A DNA stretch of 64,000 nucleotides from Leptolyngbya sp. SIOISBB (GCA_010671905.1 JAAHII010000001.1:7340026-7404025); one strand, 5' to 3'. Counted from the stretch's first letter, positions 7,949 through 17,155 are shown. Notes: generated by a model not told the origin, from the sequence alone. Translations and numbers: made by a program.

Positions 7949-8960
7949 CAGGACTTACACAGTTGACGCAAGAGTGATCTTGGGAGCCGCTCAATAGGAT
8001 CGCACGGCGTCGCGAACAATCCTGAGCTTGGCCTCATACCAACTCACTCCGGTTGTGAAGCAGTGCATCTCTAGGCGCAGCAAGGCTCGAATCGCAAAGC
8101 CAATGTGATTACGCTGTGCCCGTGAGGAGCGTACTTGGGCGCTTTCGACCCCGCCTGTTTCAGACCGCGATGGTACTCCTCCATCGACCACTCGCAGTCA
8201 GCCCACTTCAGGCGCTGCAATTCATCCCTCTTCAGGTCATGAGTGGCCCAGTAATCAATGTCGCCGATCTTGAATACTCGGATCATGCCGTAGCCTTGGA
8301 GAGGCACCATTCGCCCTTGAACATCGAGCTCAATCTCGCTGATGGCCCGATGACCGCTGCGGTCAGGATTCACGAGACGATTGCCTTTCAGTCGGGTCAA
8401 CCAACGCCAGCCATAGCGAGCAATCAGCTTGAGATTGGCGAGCGCACTGAACCCACTATCGAAAGCCACACACTCTGGCCGCAAGCCCCGCTCATGAGCA
8501 GTCGTCAGCATCGCGCAAAAGTGATCATGCTTCGTGGCGCTATCCACCGCTTTCTCATACAGTCGATAGTCGTAAGGGATGTGTTTATCCCTATCGCTCC
8601 ACAGCAATTTGGACCACTCGCTTATGCTTGCCCGACCCCTGACGACTGGCCAGATCCAGACGCTGGGCGTAGAGCTTGTCTAGCATCGTGTCATCAAGAA
8701 CCAAGACGCCTCAATTCAACTCTAAATAGGGTTCTGCTTCCTGCCACAACTCTGTTGAACTAGGTGCGTGACGGTGTAGCAACCGATTGATGGCATCGTG
8801 AGCCGGAGGGCTCTCACTCGCTGGGTGAACCCGTGCGGCTTCGCAGCAACTGTAGGCTCACTGACTGGCAATCAGAAAGTTGATGTAGTCGATAGCTTGG
8901 TAGTTCGGAGGATTCATTCTCCTCTTCTCACCTATCCCCACATCAACTGCGTAACTCCTG
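7949..8960 (-). mobile_element. Decayed IS701-like insertion sequence
   Basis: The element is bounded by near-identical 18-bp inverted repeats: CAGGACTTACACAGTTGA at 7949-7966 and, complemented, CAGGAGTTACGCAGTTGA at 8943-8960 (two mismatches). The inside is filled by a broken minus-strand transposase. At about 1.0 kb it is shorter than intact relatives, as expected after deletions. No convincing target duplication is visible next to the ends. Confidence 0.8.
7991..8890 (-). pseudogene. IS701-family-like DDE transposase, broken
   Basis: Pieces of one transposase lie in successive minus-strand frames. Near 8700 is VLVLDDTMLDKLYAQ with the first DDE-type Asp. Next is the 8071-8607 frame with CVAFDSGFSALANLKLI and WLTRLKGNRLVNPD. 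Then comes WSMEEYHRGLKQ with the catalytic Glu motif (E-x(2)-H-R-G-L-K), and finally the tail IGFAIRALLRLEMHCF, which ends at 7991. At least two frameshifts and one in-frame stop (near 8725) separate them, and the N-terminus is barely readable. The motif order is that of IS701/IS4-type transposases in cyanobacteria. It cannot encode an active enzyme. Confidence 0.82.
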
Positions 8961-9363
8961 CATTGCTAAAGCACCCACCATCAAGCCGCAACTTCAATTG
9001 CAGTTCAAACGGAGTGAAGGGAAATCATCTAGTCGCTGGCATGTGACGATACCGCACTTTAATCAGGCATTTAAGGATGCACTGCAACCATTCACCTATG
9101 AGAGGGGTGATATCAGGTGTGTCTACACGCTTACGGACAATACGAAGATCATTGTCAATGCTAGGGATAAAGGGGAAGGAATTAGGGTTATTAGCTACCT
9201 ACAGCAGTTCGTTGAGTCTCAATACCAAGTGCCTGTAGCTAATACCTCATTCCATGAAATACCTGGTAGAGGAATCACTAAACAGCAGGTAGTGTCATCC
9301 TTTGCCAAGTATTTTGAGGGGACTTTAGAAGCACCTCCTCAGTGGACTCGTAGGCTTTCTTAG
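8961..9363 (+). pseudogene. Gene of unknown function, 5' end removed at the IS border
   Basis: The frame is open from the IS end and reads continuously (codons for I-A-K-A-P-T-I-K-P-Q-L-Q-L-Q-F-K-R-S-E-G onward) to a stop at 9363, giving about 133 residues. A TTG at 8998 could start a 121-residue product, but the residues before it look equally coding. The body (HVTIPHFNQAFKDALQPFTY) has no motif I recognise. Lower G+C and short-gene spacing here and in the following integrase differ from the flanking genes and suggest acquired DNA. Confidence 0.5.
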
Positions 9364-9387
9364 TCTCTCCTGTGGTTCAAGTAGAAG

Positions 9388-9474
9388 TTCTACTAGAAAA
9401 TAGAAACCTTAGAATTAATCACAAGCAATAAGCTTTAGGCTTATCCCCTAGTTCTAGTAGAAGTTGTAGTAGAA
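9388..9474. repeat. Near-palindromic TTCTACTAGAA sites
   Basis: TTCTACTAGAA at 9388-9398, its complement TTCTAGTAGAA at 9452-9462, and a degenerate copy at 9463-9474. The same word occurs twice in tandem in front of the integrase gene (11126-11148). A pair of short sites at each end of the integrase-bearing segment suggests binding sites for a recombination directionality factor or repressor. Confidence 0.5.
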
Positions 9475-9595
9475 ATTAGCCGAACAAAATAAAACCCCTC
9501 ACTTTACGGGTAAGGGGCGGTATTGAGGCACAAGAAAGCCCCAGCCAGAGCTAAGGGCTTAAATCCCCCCGTCCCATAGAAAGGGGCAAGGATCG

Positions 9596-9775
9596 TTACT
9601 TGCGATTGCTCCAATTTGTCAACCAACCCCCGGCAATAGCCCCGCTAAAGAAAGCAAGCGTAACTGGGTCAATCCCCGCCATAGGGAAGGTTTCCACTGT
9701 TGGCGGTGACAGTGGCGGCTGATGGTTAATCGAAGCTTTGAGGTGTTCAAACACCCCTGAATAAGCTAAAGTCAT
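9596..9775 (-). CDS. Possible 59-residue membrane protein of the integrase island
   Basis: From ATG 9775 to TAA 9596 the minus strand encodes a 59-residue product starting MTLAYSGVFEHLKASINHQP. It contains a Pro-rich stretch and a C-terminal hydrophobic segment (PVTLAFFSGAIAGGWL), ending T-N-W-S-N-R-K. A single short helix with a basic tail would suit a small phage- or island-encoded membrane protein. There is no strong ribosome-binding site before the ATG and I do not recognise a family, so this is tentative. Confidence 0.4.
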   Translation of the reverse strand: MTLAYSGVFEHLKASINHQPPLSPPTVETFPMAGIDPVTLAFFSGAIAGGWLTNWSNRK

Positions 9776-9985
9776 AGCGCTTAGGTTGTTAACTTCGTGT
9801 TGACGACTGGAAGGGGTGTGAGTGTGAACGACTCATGCCCCTTTTTGATGCACCTGTTACAAGGCTGCTATAGGCTACCCTGATCCGACGGGTTTTGGGG
9901 TCGTTTCTGAATTCTTTTAAGGTAGTGCGTGATCGAGATATGAATGTAAGGGTGATCTGCGATGCAATGTCCCGAGTGTGGAACC

Positions 9986-11095
9986 CTACAACTCCGGCAC
10001 ATCAAGGTTAGGATTCCTCCCTGCATAATGCCGATAGATCATTTCAGGGGAGTTTCCTACCCATTTAGCGACATCCTTGGCATCTATTCCCTTGTCTAGG
10101 CATAAGGTAATGAATGAATGCCTAGTCTGATAGAGCTTTCGATGTTTGATGCCTAAATCCTCTAAAGCTTTCTTCCAGTGACGTCTAGTGAAGTTGCTTA
10201 GGCTTAGTAGCTTTCCCTCAGGAGATTTGAAAACTAACCCCGTGGGATCTAAGTCTTTGGATTCCACCCATAGAAGTAACTCCTTCAGTTGCTCATTAAC
10301 GGGAAACCTTCTCATAGGCTCTGTCTTAGTTCCTTCCTGGATGGATTCTCCTGGTACTCCCTGAACTGCAACTTGATCGAAGACGATGCAGTGAGCGAAT
10401 ACGTTATCCCATTCCAGCGCGATCGCTTCAGAGGGTCTGCACCCAGTTAGGAATAGGAACTCGACGAAGGGGGCATAGTCAGGCTTCTCTGCGTAGAAAT
10501 AGCGTGTGATCCTATTTCTCTCATCTACGGTGAATGGATCGACACCCTTCTTGCCCCTTCTCTTCCTGTTGACCTTAATGGCAGTAGCTACCCCGTCAAA
10601 GGGATTCTCATCGCATAGACCCATGCTGACGCCCCACTTGAAAGCCGCTGATAGACGGGTGAGTATACGCCTGCTCATGTCTGGCGACTTATCCCGGTTG
10701 ATGGCCCTAGTTAGCCGATCAGAGTCCTCAATCTTCAATGACTTGAATGTAGTCAGGTAATTGTCTATGGGTTTGAACTGCTTGTGATAAGTACTGGCTT
10801 TTATGGTTTTCTTGTGTTCGCGTAGGTAGGCAGTCCACAGAGTGTAGATCGTGGTTAGTTTGTGATCTAGAGAGGCGTTGGCTTTAGGTTTCTTGATTCG
10901 ATAGCGTTCCAGGCTCTTATCGAAATTCTTTGCCAGGATGTCATTCTCGATCTGAGTTGCTGTAGCCTCTGCTCTTTTTCGCCCTCTAGAGTTATTGGTG
11001 AAGCCGTCCGACAAGGAAAAGCGTGTTCCCTGATATTTCCAGCGCAGTCTTAGGTACTTGCCTTTTTCTTCGATGAATATGTTGATCTGGGACAT
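9986..11095 (-). CDS. Tyrosine recombinase / phage-type integrase
   Basis: A 369-residue site-specific recombinase. Residues about 1-60 form an arm-binding-like N-terminus, about 75-165 the SAM-like core-binding domain, and about 185-360 the catalytic domain. Visible active-site residues are Arg in FLTGCRPSEAIALEW, the box II Arg in LYQTRHSF (usual His replaced by Tyr), Trp in KWVGNS, and the nucleophile Tyr in M-I-Y-R-H-Y-A-G. It lies beside the 3' end of a tRNA-Gly gene, the usual attachment position for such enzymes, with tandem TTCTACTAGAA sites upstream. It is probably the integrase of a now-reduced integrative element. Confidence 0.92.
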   Translation of the reverse strand: MSQINIFIEEKGKYLRLRWKYQGTRFSLSDGFTNNSRGRKRAEATATQIENDILAKNFDKSLERYRIKKPKANASLDHKLTTIYTLWTAYLREHKKTIKASTYHKQFKPIDNYLTTFKSLKIEDSDRLTRAINRDKSPDMSRRILTRLSAAFKWGVSMGLCDENPFDGVATAIKVNRKRRGKKGVDPFTVDERNRITRYFYAEKPDYAPFVEFLFLTGCRPSEAIALEWDNVFAHCIVFDQVAVQGVPGESIQEGTKTEPMRRFPVNEQLKELLLWVESKDLDPTGLVFKSPEGKLLSLSNFTRRHWKKALEDLGIKHRKLYQTRHSFITLCLDKGIDAKDVAKWVGNSPEMIYRHYAGRNPNLDVPEL

Positions 11096-11125
11096 GTTTG
11101 AGTGGTGTGATTACCACTCTGCCAG

Positions 11126-11148
11126 TTCTACTAGAAGTTCTACTAGAA
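11126..11148. promoter_or_regulatory. Tandem TTCTACTAGAA sites upstream of the integrase
   Basis: Two copies of the near-palindrome TTCTACTAGAA (11126-11136 and 11138-11148) lie 12 bp apart, 31 bp upstream of the integrase start and between it and the tRNA-Gly gene. The same word occurs about 1.7 kb away at 9388 and 9452. The position fits an operator or an integrase/excisionase arm site; no function has been shown. Confidence 0.5.
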
Positions 11149-11195
11149 GGGGCCAGGAAGGGGCTGGAATACCCCATAACAGACCTGAAACCTAA

Positions 11196-11266
11196 GCGGG
11201 TGAACGGACTCGAACCGTCGACATTCAGCTTGGGAAGCTGACGTTCTACCACTGAACTACACCCGC
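11196..11266 (-). tRNA. tRNA-Gly (CCC anticodon)
   Basis: The complement folds as a 71-nt cloverleaf. The acceptor stem pairs GCGGGTG with CACCCGC, the D arm is GTTC/GAAC, and the anticodon stem TCAGC/GCTGA encloses the loop TTCCCAA. The T arm carries TTCGAGT. Reading positions 34-36 of the loop gives CCC. CCA is not encoded. Its 3' end faces the integrase gene, consistent with use as an attachment site. Confidence 0.93.
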
Positions 11267-11286
11267 AGTGAGTTCACATTATACGA

Positions 11287-14200
11287 CTATTTCCCAATGG
11301 GAGTTTTGTAAGGTTCTAACACTTTGTGAAGGGACTTCGTGTCATCGCCTTTAAGACGACGGATAAGACGCCCGATCGCACTCTGGAACCCATCGATGTA
11401 GGTAAAGAACACCGGCACAACGACCAGCGTCAGTAGGGTAGAAGTGGTGAAACCACCAATGACCGCGATCGCCATGGGACTCCGAGTTTCCGTTCCTGAC
11501 CCGAGCTCTAGCGCGATGGGTACCATCCCCGCCATGGTTGAAATCGAGGTCATCAGAATGGGCCGTAAACGAGTCGTACCGGCTTCCATGACGGCTTGTC
11601 GGCGTGACTTACCTTGCTGTTTAGCCATCAGGGCGTAGTCCACCAGCAGAATGGCGTTTTTGGTCACCAAGCCCATGAGCAGGACAATCCCAATTAGAGC
11701 AAAGAGACCCAACGGTTTTTTGGGTGATGAGTAGGCCCATCAATGCGCCCCCCAACGGAGAGAGGTAGGGCGGCCATGACCGCTAAGGGATACAGGAAGT
11801 TGTTGTAGAGCAGTACCAGTACGGCGTAAATCATCAAGACCGCTGTCCCCAAGGCGAGGGCAAAACGGCTGAAGATTTCGGCCATGATTTCGGCATCGCC
11901 TGCTGGCTGTTGCTGGACATCATCTGGCAAATTTCTCAACGCTGGGAGTTCGTTAACCAGGGCGAGACCTTGTCCCAACGTAATCCCTTGCAGGTTGCCG
12001 CCAATCGTTACTTGACGCGAGCGATCAAAGCGGTCAATTTGAGCTGGGCCACTCCCAAAGGCGACATCGGCAACGGCGATCAGCGGAAAGAGGTTGCCAT
12101 TTTCTCCCGGTACTTTGAGCTGGCGCAAGGTGTCGATCTGGTTCCGTTCTTCAGGGTCGATCTGAACTCGAATCGGAATTTGGCGATCGCCCAGCGTAAA
12201 CTCGGCCAAGTTCGATTCGGTATCGCCTAGGGTCGCGAGGAAAGCGGTAGTCGCGATCGCTTGTACAGAAACTCCCAAGTCTGCCGCTCGCAGCGGATCG
12301 GGGGTAATGAGGATTTCCGGTTGCACCAAGCTAGCACTAGAGGTTACTTCGACGAGTCCCGGTAGTTCTCGCATTTGCTTGGTGAGGGCATTAGCAGTTC
12401 CTAAGAGGGCATTAGGATTATCGCCTTTCAGGATGATCGTGAGGTCTTTGCTTTCACCGCCCGCCCCCTGACTTTCAAAACTAAGCCGAGCTCCCGGAAT
12501 CGTCTGAAACACTTGCCGGGCATCTTGTTCAAAGCCATCTTGTGAGGCTGACCGCTCATTTTTAGGTTTGAGATTAACAAAGAGCGTGGCGGTATTGATG
12601 CCATCCGAGCCCTCGGAAGATAACACCGAGGCCACGGCCTCGTGCTCTTGCAATTCTGTTGTCAGTCGTTCTGTCACTTGATGAGTGTTGGCTAGCGTTG
12701 AACCAGGAGACAATTCAACATTGATAATCGAGAGTCCGGTGTCGCCCGCATCAAACAGGCTGGTAGGAATGTAAGGTACCAGCATCAAGCTGCCAATAAA
12801 GAACATGACAGCCAGGGTGATGGTCAATAATCGATGACGCAATCCGGCACTTAGCAGAGTCTGATAGGGATGAAATTTTGGAGATGACTGGCCGTAGCCA
12901 TTCAGTTGCCCCTTCCCGTTGCCGTTCCCGTTAACGCTAGTATGGCCATTGCCGTTCCCGTTGCCATTCGAGAACGGGGCTACAGCTCCCGGCTTCCCCT
13001 TCAGCAAATAGGCCGCCATCATCGGTGTCATCAAGCGCGCTACTAGCGTCGAAAACATCGTGGCAGTCGCGACCGTGACGCCAAAGGGTTTGAAGAATTG
13101 ACCGGGAATACCGCCCATAAAAGCAACGGGGATAAACACGGCCACAATGGTCGCCGTCGTGGTGATGACCGCTAATCCGACTTCTGAGGTGGAATCCAGG
13201 GCGGCCTGAAATGGGGGCTTGCCCATGCGAATGTGGCGCTCAACGTTTTCGATTTCGACGATCGCATCATCCACCAAGTTCCCCACTGCCAGCGTTAACC
13301 CCAATAGCGACATGCTGTTGAGGGTGTAGCCAAACCATTCCAACACGAGAAACGTGGGGATAATGGATAGGGGAAGGGCGGTCGCCGTGATCAGCGTGGC
13401 TCGCCAGTCGCGCAAAAAGACACCGACCACAACCACGGCTAGCACGCAGCCCAAGATGAGGGCTTCAATCGACGCCTGGTAAGAATCGCGAATTTCGGTC
13501 GCGCGAGTGAAGATCAACTCAAACTCAATGTCTTCTGGCAGAGTCTCTTCCAGTTCCGCGATTTGAGCGGTCACGCCTTCTTCCACTGATACCAAAACAC
13601 TGCCGGTGCTGCGCAATACCGAGAATGCCACTACGCCCTGGTTGTTGAAATAAGCAGCTTGACGGGTTTCCGCAATCCCTTGTTCGACAGTCCCCAAGCT
13701 TTCTAACGGCACGGCGGTGCCATTGGGGAGCTGAATCTGATAGTTGGCCAAGGCCTCGACGGTGGGGGCACTGCCGAGGGTACGGAGCCCTTGCTCTTGT
13801 TCGCCTACGGTGGCTCGACCGCTGGGTAGATTAATATTTAAGGCTCGGATTTGATCGTTAACTTGGGTGGCGGTAATGCCAAGGGCATCGAGCTGTTTCG
13901 AGTCGAGCTCCACGCGCACTTCGGGGTCAACGCCGCCAATCCGGTTAACCTGCGCCACTCCCTTAACAGATAGCAGGTTACGGCTAATCTCTTCATCAAC
14001 GAGTTCACTTAACTCTTCAACCGATCGCTGCTCTGACTTAACGGCATAGGTCAAAATCGACCCACCTTCAAAGTTAAGTCGACGCACGATGGGATCGCGG
14101 GCGTCTGCGGGCAGGTCAGAGCGAATCCGAGCGATAGCATCGCGGACATCGTTGGTGGCGCGATCGCTGTCGGTACCCAGCACAAAACTGATGACCGTTT

Positions 14201-14474
14201 GAGAACTGCCATCGCTCACCGTGGAGCGCAGCTCGTCAATATTCCCCAATCCCGCAACGGCGTCTTCTACCTTTTTGGTCACCTGGGTTTCCAATTCCTC
14301 TGGTCCCGCTCCGGTTTGATTGACCGTCACAATCACGGCGGGAAAATCAATGTTGGGGTTTAGGTCGACCCCTAAGCGGCCAAACGAAACCAGTCCCGCC
14401 AAAGTCAGTACCAGAAAGAGCACCAGCGTGGGAATAGGGCGTCGGATAGACCAGCCAGAAACGTTAGAAGACAT
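11287..14474 (-). pseudogene. RND (HAE1/AcrB-type) efflux transporter, two apparent frameshifts
   Basis: An inner-membrane proton-driven efflux pump. Minus-strand frame 14474-11694 carries the N-terminus (MSSNVSGWSIRRPIPTLVLF), porter domains and most helices. Frame 11712-11287 carries the last helices (GIVLLMGLVTKNAILLVDYA). Between them the C6 run 11748-11753 and the T6 run 11716-11721 each seem one base too long. Removing one base from each gives GGALMGLLITQKPLGLFALIG and a 1061-residue protein, the normal length for the family. A Gly/Asn repeat lies in the central cytoplasmic loop. The adaptor gene is 59 bp upstream. Substrate specificity is unknown. Confidence 0.9.
12898..12972 (-). repeat. 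Gly-Asn coding repeat in the central loop of the RND pump
   Basis: The minus strand encodes a run of Asn-Gly dipeptides (N-G-N-G-N-G-N-G-H-T-S-V-N-G-N-G-N-G-K-G) from repeated GGCAACGGGAAC-like units. It lies between TM6 and the next cytoplasmic segment, where AcrB-type pumps have a poorly conserved linker. Confidence 0.7.
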
Positions 14475-14533
14475 AGAAAGGGGTTATAGAGGTCGTGATT
14501 AAGGATGAGCGGAGGGGTTAGATGATGTCATCG

Positions 14534-15829
14534 CTATTCCGTGACGGTTACAACGTCACCTTCCTGAACGAAGCCAGCGCCGGCGGTGATGACTTGTTCC
14601 CCAGCTTCTAATCCCTGGAGCACTTCGACGCGATCGCCCGCTTCATCACCACCCGGAATGAGGGCACCGGCCTCAATGGTGCGGGCGATCGCTGTTTGCT
14701 CTGGCCCTACCACGTAGACGCGAAAAGAACTATCCGACTGTGGAAGCACTGCGTTTGCTGGCACCGTCAATCCAGCCCGCTGGCCAGATTGAATCTCAGC
14801 CGTCAAAAACATGCCTGACCGCAAGCGATCGCTCACCGGCAAGCGAATGACCACCTGCGCTGTACGCGTTTGAGGATCAACCAAAGGCTGAATTTCTTGC
14901 ACCGTGCCCTCAACTTGCACATTGGGGTCAGTGCTCGACGTCACCCTGACGGGTGCCCCCACCTGTACTTGCGACAGCTGAGATTGTGGCACTTCAGCCA
15001 GCAGTTCCAGCTGATCACCTTGAATCAGCGACACCACGGCGTTGCTAGTCGACGACACACTGCCGATGCTCGCGGGGCGTTCCGCTACGGTACCGGCCAG
15101 GGGTGCGGCTACCGTGGTTTGGCCCAGTTGAGTTTGCAACCGAGCTAAGGCCGATTGCTGACTGCGGACATTGGCTTCGGCGCTGGCGACACTGGCAGCT
15201 GCGACGCCCACATCCTCACGGGCCGTCAGCGCTTGAGTGGTGCGACTGATGAGTTCTTCACCGCTGACGGCCCCCTGATCTGCCAGAGACTGATAGCGCT
15301 GGCGATTGGCTTCCGCCTCTACGGCACGGGCTTGGCTTTGAGACAAACCTGCTTGCTGTTGGTTCAACTGGGCTTGAGCGACCTCAACCTGAGCCTGAGC
15401 CTGCTGGATTTGAGTCCGCAATTCGGTGTCGTCTAAAATAACGAGCGGTTGTCCAGCCTGGACAAAATCCCCTTCATCGACCAGCACATCCTGAATTTGC
15501 AAACCACTAATCTGGGGCGTTACGGCCAGCAAATCGGCTGCGTTGACCGTACCAGTTACGGTCAACGTCTCGGCGACTTGCCCAGTTTGCACTGGCGCAA
15601 CTGCGACCGTCTGTGCACTAACTTGAGTCGGCGTTTCTGCGGCCGGTGACTCTTCTGACGGATTGGGATTGCCAGCAAAAAAACGCGGGCCAATCAGAGC
15701 GATCGCGACCCCAAGGCCGACCCCAACTAGTAACTTGCCATAGCCACGGGTGGGCTTGCTCAAGCCTTTAGGCAAGGATGTCTCGATACTGTTAGGCGCA
15801 GCCAAATTTGAATCTTGTAATGATGTCAC
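14534..15829 (-). CDS. Periplasmic adaptor (membrane fusion protein) of RND efflux pump
   Basis: A 431-residue adaptor from GTG 15829 (VTSLQDSNLAAPNS); the open frame extends to 15961 but the extra codons look non-coding. Order of parts: one N-terminal membrane anchor (LLVGVGLGVAIALIGPRFF), first lipoyl half (GLQIQDVLVDEGDFVQAGQP), a long Gln/Ala-rich coiled-coil hairpin, second lipoyl half (TTVAAPLAGTVAERPASIG), then beta-barrel and membrane-proximal domains. It links the RND pump to an outer-membrane channel; no TolC-type gene is in the window. It starts the operon, with the pump following 59 bp on. Confidence 0.92.
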   Translation of the reverse strand: MTSLQDSNLAAPNSIETSLPKGLSKPTRGYGKLLVGVGLGVAIALIGPRFFAGNPNPSEESPAAETPTQVSAQTVAVAPVQTGQVAETLTVTGTVNAADLLAVTPQISGLQIQDVLVDEGDFVQAGQPLVILDDTELRTQIQQAQAQVEVAQAQLNQQQAGLSQSQARAVEAEANRQRYQSLADQGAVSGEELISRTTQALTAREDVGVAAASVASAEANVRSQQSALARLQTQLGQTTVAAPLAGTVAERPASIGSVSSTSNAVVSLIQGDQLELLAEVPQSQLSQVQVGAPVRVTSSTDPNVQVEGTVQEIQPLVDPQTRTAQVVIRLPVSDRLRSGMFLTAEIQSGQRAGLTVPANAVLPQSDSSFRVYVVGPEQTAIARTIEAGALIPGGDEAGDRVEVLQGLEAGEQVITAGAGFVQEGDVVTVTE

Positions 15830-16094
15830 AGTGAAACCCCGCGCTTGGAAAGCACTCCTTTCAATGAAACCGCCATTAAGAAGTGTAAATTCATTATGAC
15901 TTAAGATTTGCTGGATGAGCGGGTGAGCAATGCGGTGACGCTGATTGATCAAAAGCGTCATATCAAAATGTGCAAAGTCTAGGGTTTTTGCTATGCGCGG
16001 TCTCCCTCACTGATAGTGTGACGCTTTTTGAAGGACAAAGTTGCCGATCTGGAATGGTGCCAGGGAAATTTCGCCTGAGCGGACTTCTGGTAGC

Positions 16095-16229
16095 CTGGGG
16101 CGCATCATCAATTAATTCCAGAAACCTTTGGGGCGAAGCACACCCGCGCCCGCATTCCCTCAACAGTTTAAGGGCTAGCATTCCTTTGATAAGAGGATTT
16201 GATCGCGACCGGATGACAGGTCCTAGGAC
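16095..16229 (+). repeat. Interspersed repeat family A, copy 2
   Basis: Same block order and orientation as the copies at 2396 and 17764: CATCATCAATTAATTCCAG, AAACCTTTGGGGC, CACCCGCGCCCGCATTC, TTCCTTTGAT and GCGACCGGATGACAG. It occupies much of the 549-bp space upstream of the adaptor gene. Nothing else was recognised there apart from the terminator at 16302. Confidence 0.7.
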
Positions 16230-16301
16230 CTCTGCCTTCAACTTTCTAGGGAGCCATTGTCCTGTAAGGGTGGCTGAATTTGCAGCTGAATTTTTAAATG
16301 A

Positions 16302-16339
16302 AGAAAGGGAAGAAGAGCGGCGGCCCTTCTTCCCTTTCT
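16302..16339 (-). terminator. Hairpin terminator of the second DoxX gene
   Basis: A perfect 14-bp stem (AGAAAGGGAAGAAG with its complement at 16326-16339) and a 10-nt GC-rich loop. On the minus strand it is followed by TCATTTAAAAATT, moderately T-rich, 40 bp downstream of the DoxX stop. Confidence 0.65.
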
Positions 16340-16378
16340 AAGGATTAGCTAGAGGTAAGTGTAGTAGTAACGCAGAGG

Positions 16379-16918
16379 CTACGCGGCCATGTCTTTGTTC
16401 TTAACCGCTTCAGAAGCTTCGTAGGAACTCTCAAGACGCATGATTTGCTTCTCTTTCATCGATAGGGAAGCACTATCTAGCTGGTTAGCAATTAAAGCGT
16501 CAAAGGAGTAAAGCCCGCCACCATTGACTAAAAGGAATAAGAAAGACGCAGCGTAGATTGCAGAAAGCTCCAAGTAAGGTAGGCTGAGTCCAGCTACAGA
16601 GATGTGATGGTACATCGCGACACACATTGTGCCAAACAAACCTAAGGAAGCAAAGCGAGTAAACAATCCCATGGCGACTAGCGGGGCGCCAATTAACTCG
16701 GTATAAGCCGCGACATAACTCAAGAAGATAGGAAACGGCAAGCCGAGATACTCAACATAAGCGTGGGCAAAACTTTCGATGTCGGCCAGCTTGTCAAAAC
16801 CGTTGTGCACCATCATCACCCCGAGGGTGACTCTCAGAATTGCAAAGGTTGCTTGAGAAAGCGTATTGGCAGAAATATTAGGTCTAAAGAGCTTGGCAGC
16901 AGTGGCGGTAAGTTGCAT
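16379..16918 (-). CDS. DoxX family membrane protein (second copy)
   Basis: A 179-residue protein from ATG 16918 (MQLTATAAKLFRPN). It shares the DoxX signature with the protein at 607: LRVTLGVMMVHNGFDKLADI, a Y-L-G-L-P-F-P stretch and A-A-Y-T-E-L-I-G-A. It has four predicted membrane segments and a charged C-terminal tail of about 35 residues (SMKEKQIMRLESSYEASEAV) that the first copy lacks. It is a monocistronic gene with its own terminator-like hairpin. Its role is unknown. The shared core shows the two are paralogues. Confidence 0.87.
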   Translation of the reverse strand: MQLTATAAKLFRPNISANTLSQATFAILRVTLGVMMVHNGFDKLADIESFAHAYVEYLGLPFPIFLSYVAAYTELIGAPLVAMGLFTRFASLGLFGTMCVAMYHHISVAGLSLPYLELSAIYAASFLFLLVNGGGLYSFDALIANQLDSASLSMKEKQIMRLESSYEASEAVKNKDMAA

Positions 16919-17072
16919 GGGAATCAATAAGAAGGATAAAAAATTCTGGCGGTATATTTATAACTTAACAAAGTTATTTAAGAAATGTGAATCGTGGCGC
17001 TACAAATTTCTCATTCTCCCCGCAATATTTCCATTTGGGGGAGATTGTAGGGTGGCTGGATTCAGATGACGC

Positions 17073-17102
17073 TGGCAGGTTGATCACAGGAGCAACCTGC
17101 CA
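17073..17102 (-). terminator. Hairpin between grxC and the second DoxX gene
   Basis: Arms TGGCAGGTTG (17073-17082) and CAACCTGCCA (17093-17102) pair perfectly around a 10-nt loop, 54 bp past the glutaredoxin stop on the minus strand. There is no clear T-run, so its efficiency as a terminator is doubtful. Confidence 0.45.
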
Positions 17103-17155
17103 CCAGCTTTAAGTGCCGTGAAGCATCGGTATCTCAAAATTGGCTGGATGGTGAT

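Noticed and set aside
8116-8763. 215-residue plus-strand ORF inside the IS
   Set aside because: The opposite strand carries recognisable transposase motifs; this frame is its shadow.
7740-9985. Search for a direct repeat of the tRNA-Gly 3' end (attachment site) left of the integrase
   Set aside because: No copy of GCGGGTGAACGGACTCG was seen by eye in this stretch; the other border may be lost or further away.
10992-11252. 86-residue minus-strand ORF across the integrase start and tRNA-Gly
   Set aside because: It overlaps a well-folded tRNA and the integrase 5' end in another frame; its composition is not protein-like.
12898-12972. Tandem repeat considered as a possible CRISPR or minisatellite
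   Set aside because: It is in frame within the RND gene and encodes a Gly-Asn linker; no spacer structure exists.
15970-16341. 123-residue plus-strand ORF upstream of the adaptor gene
   Set aside because: It runs through repeat A copy 2 and a terminator hairpin, and the translation has no protein character.
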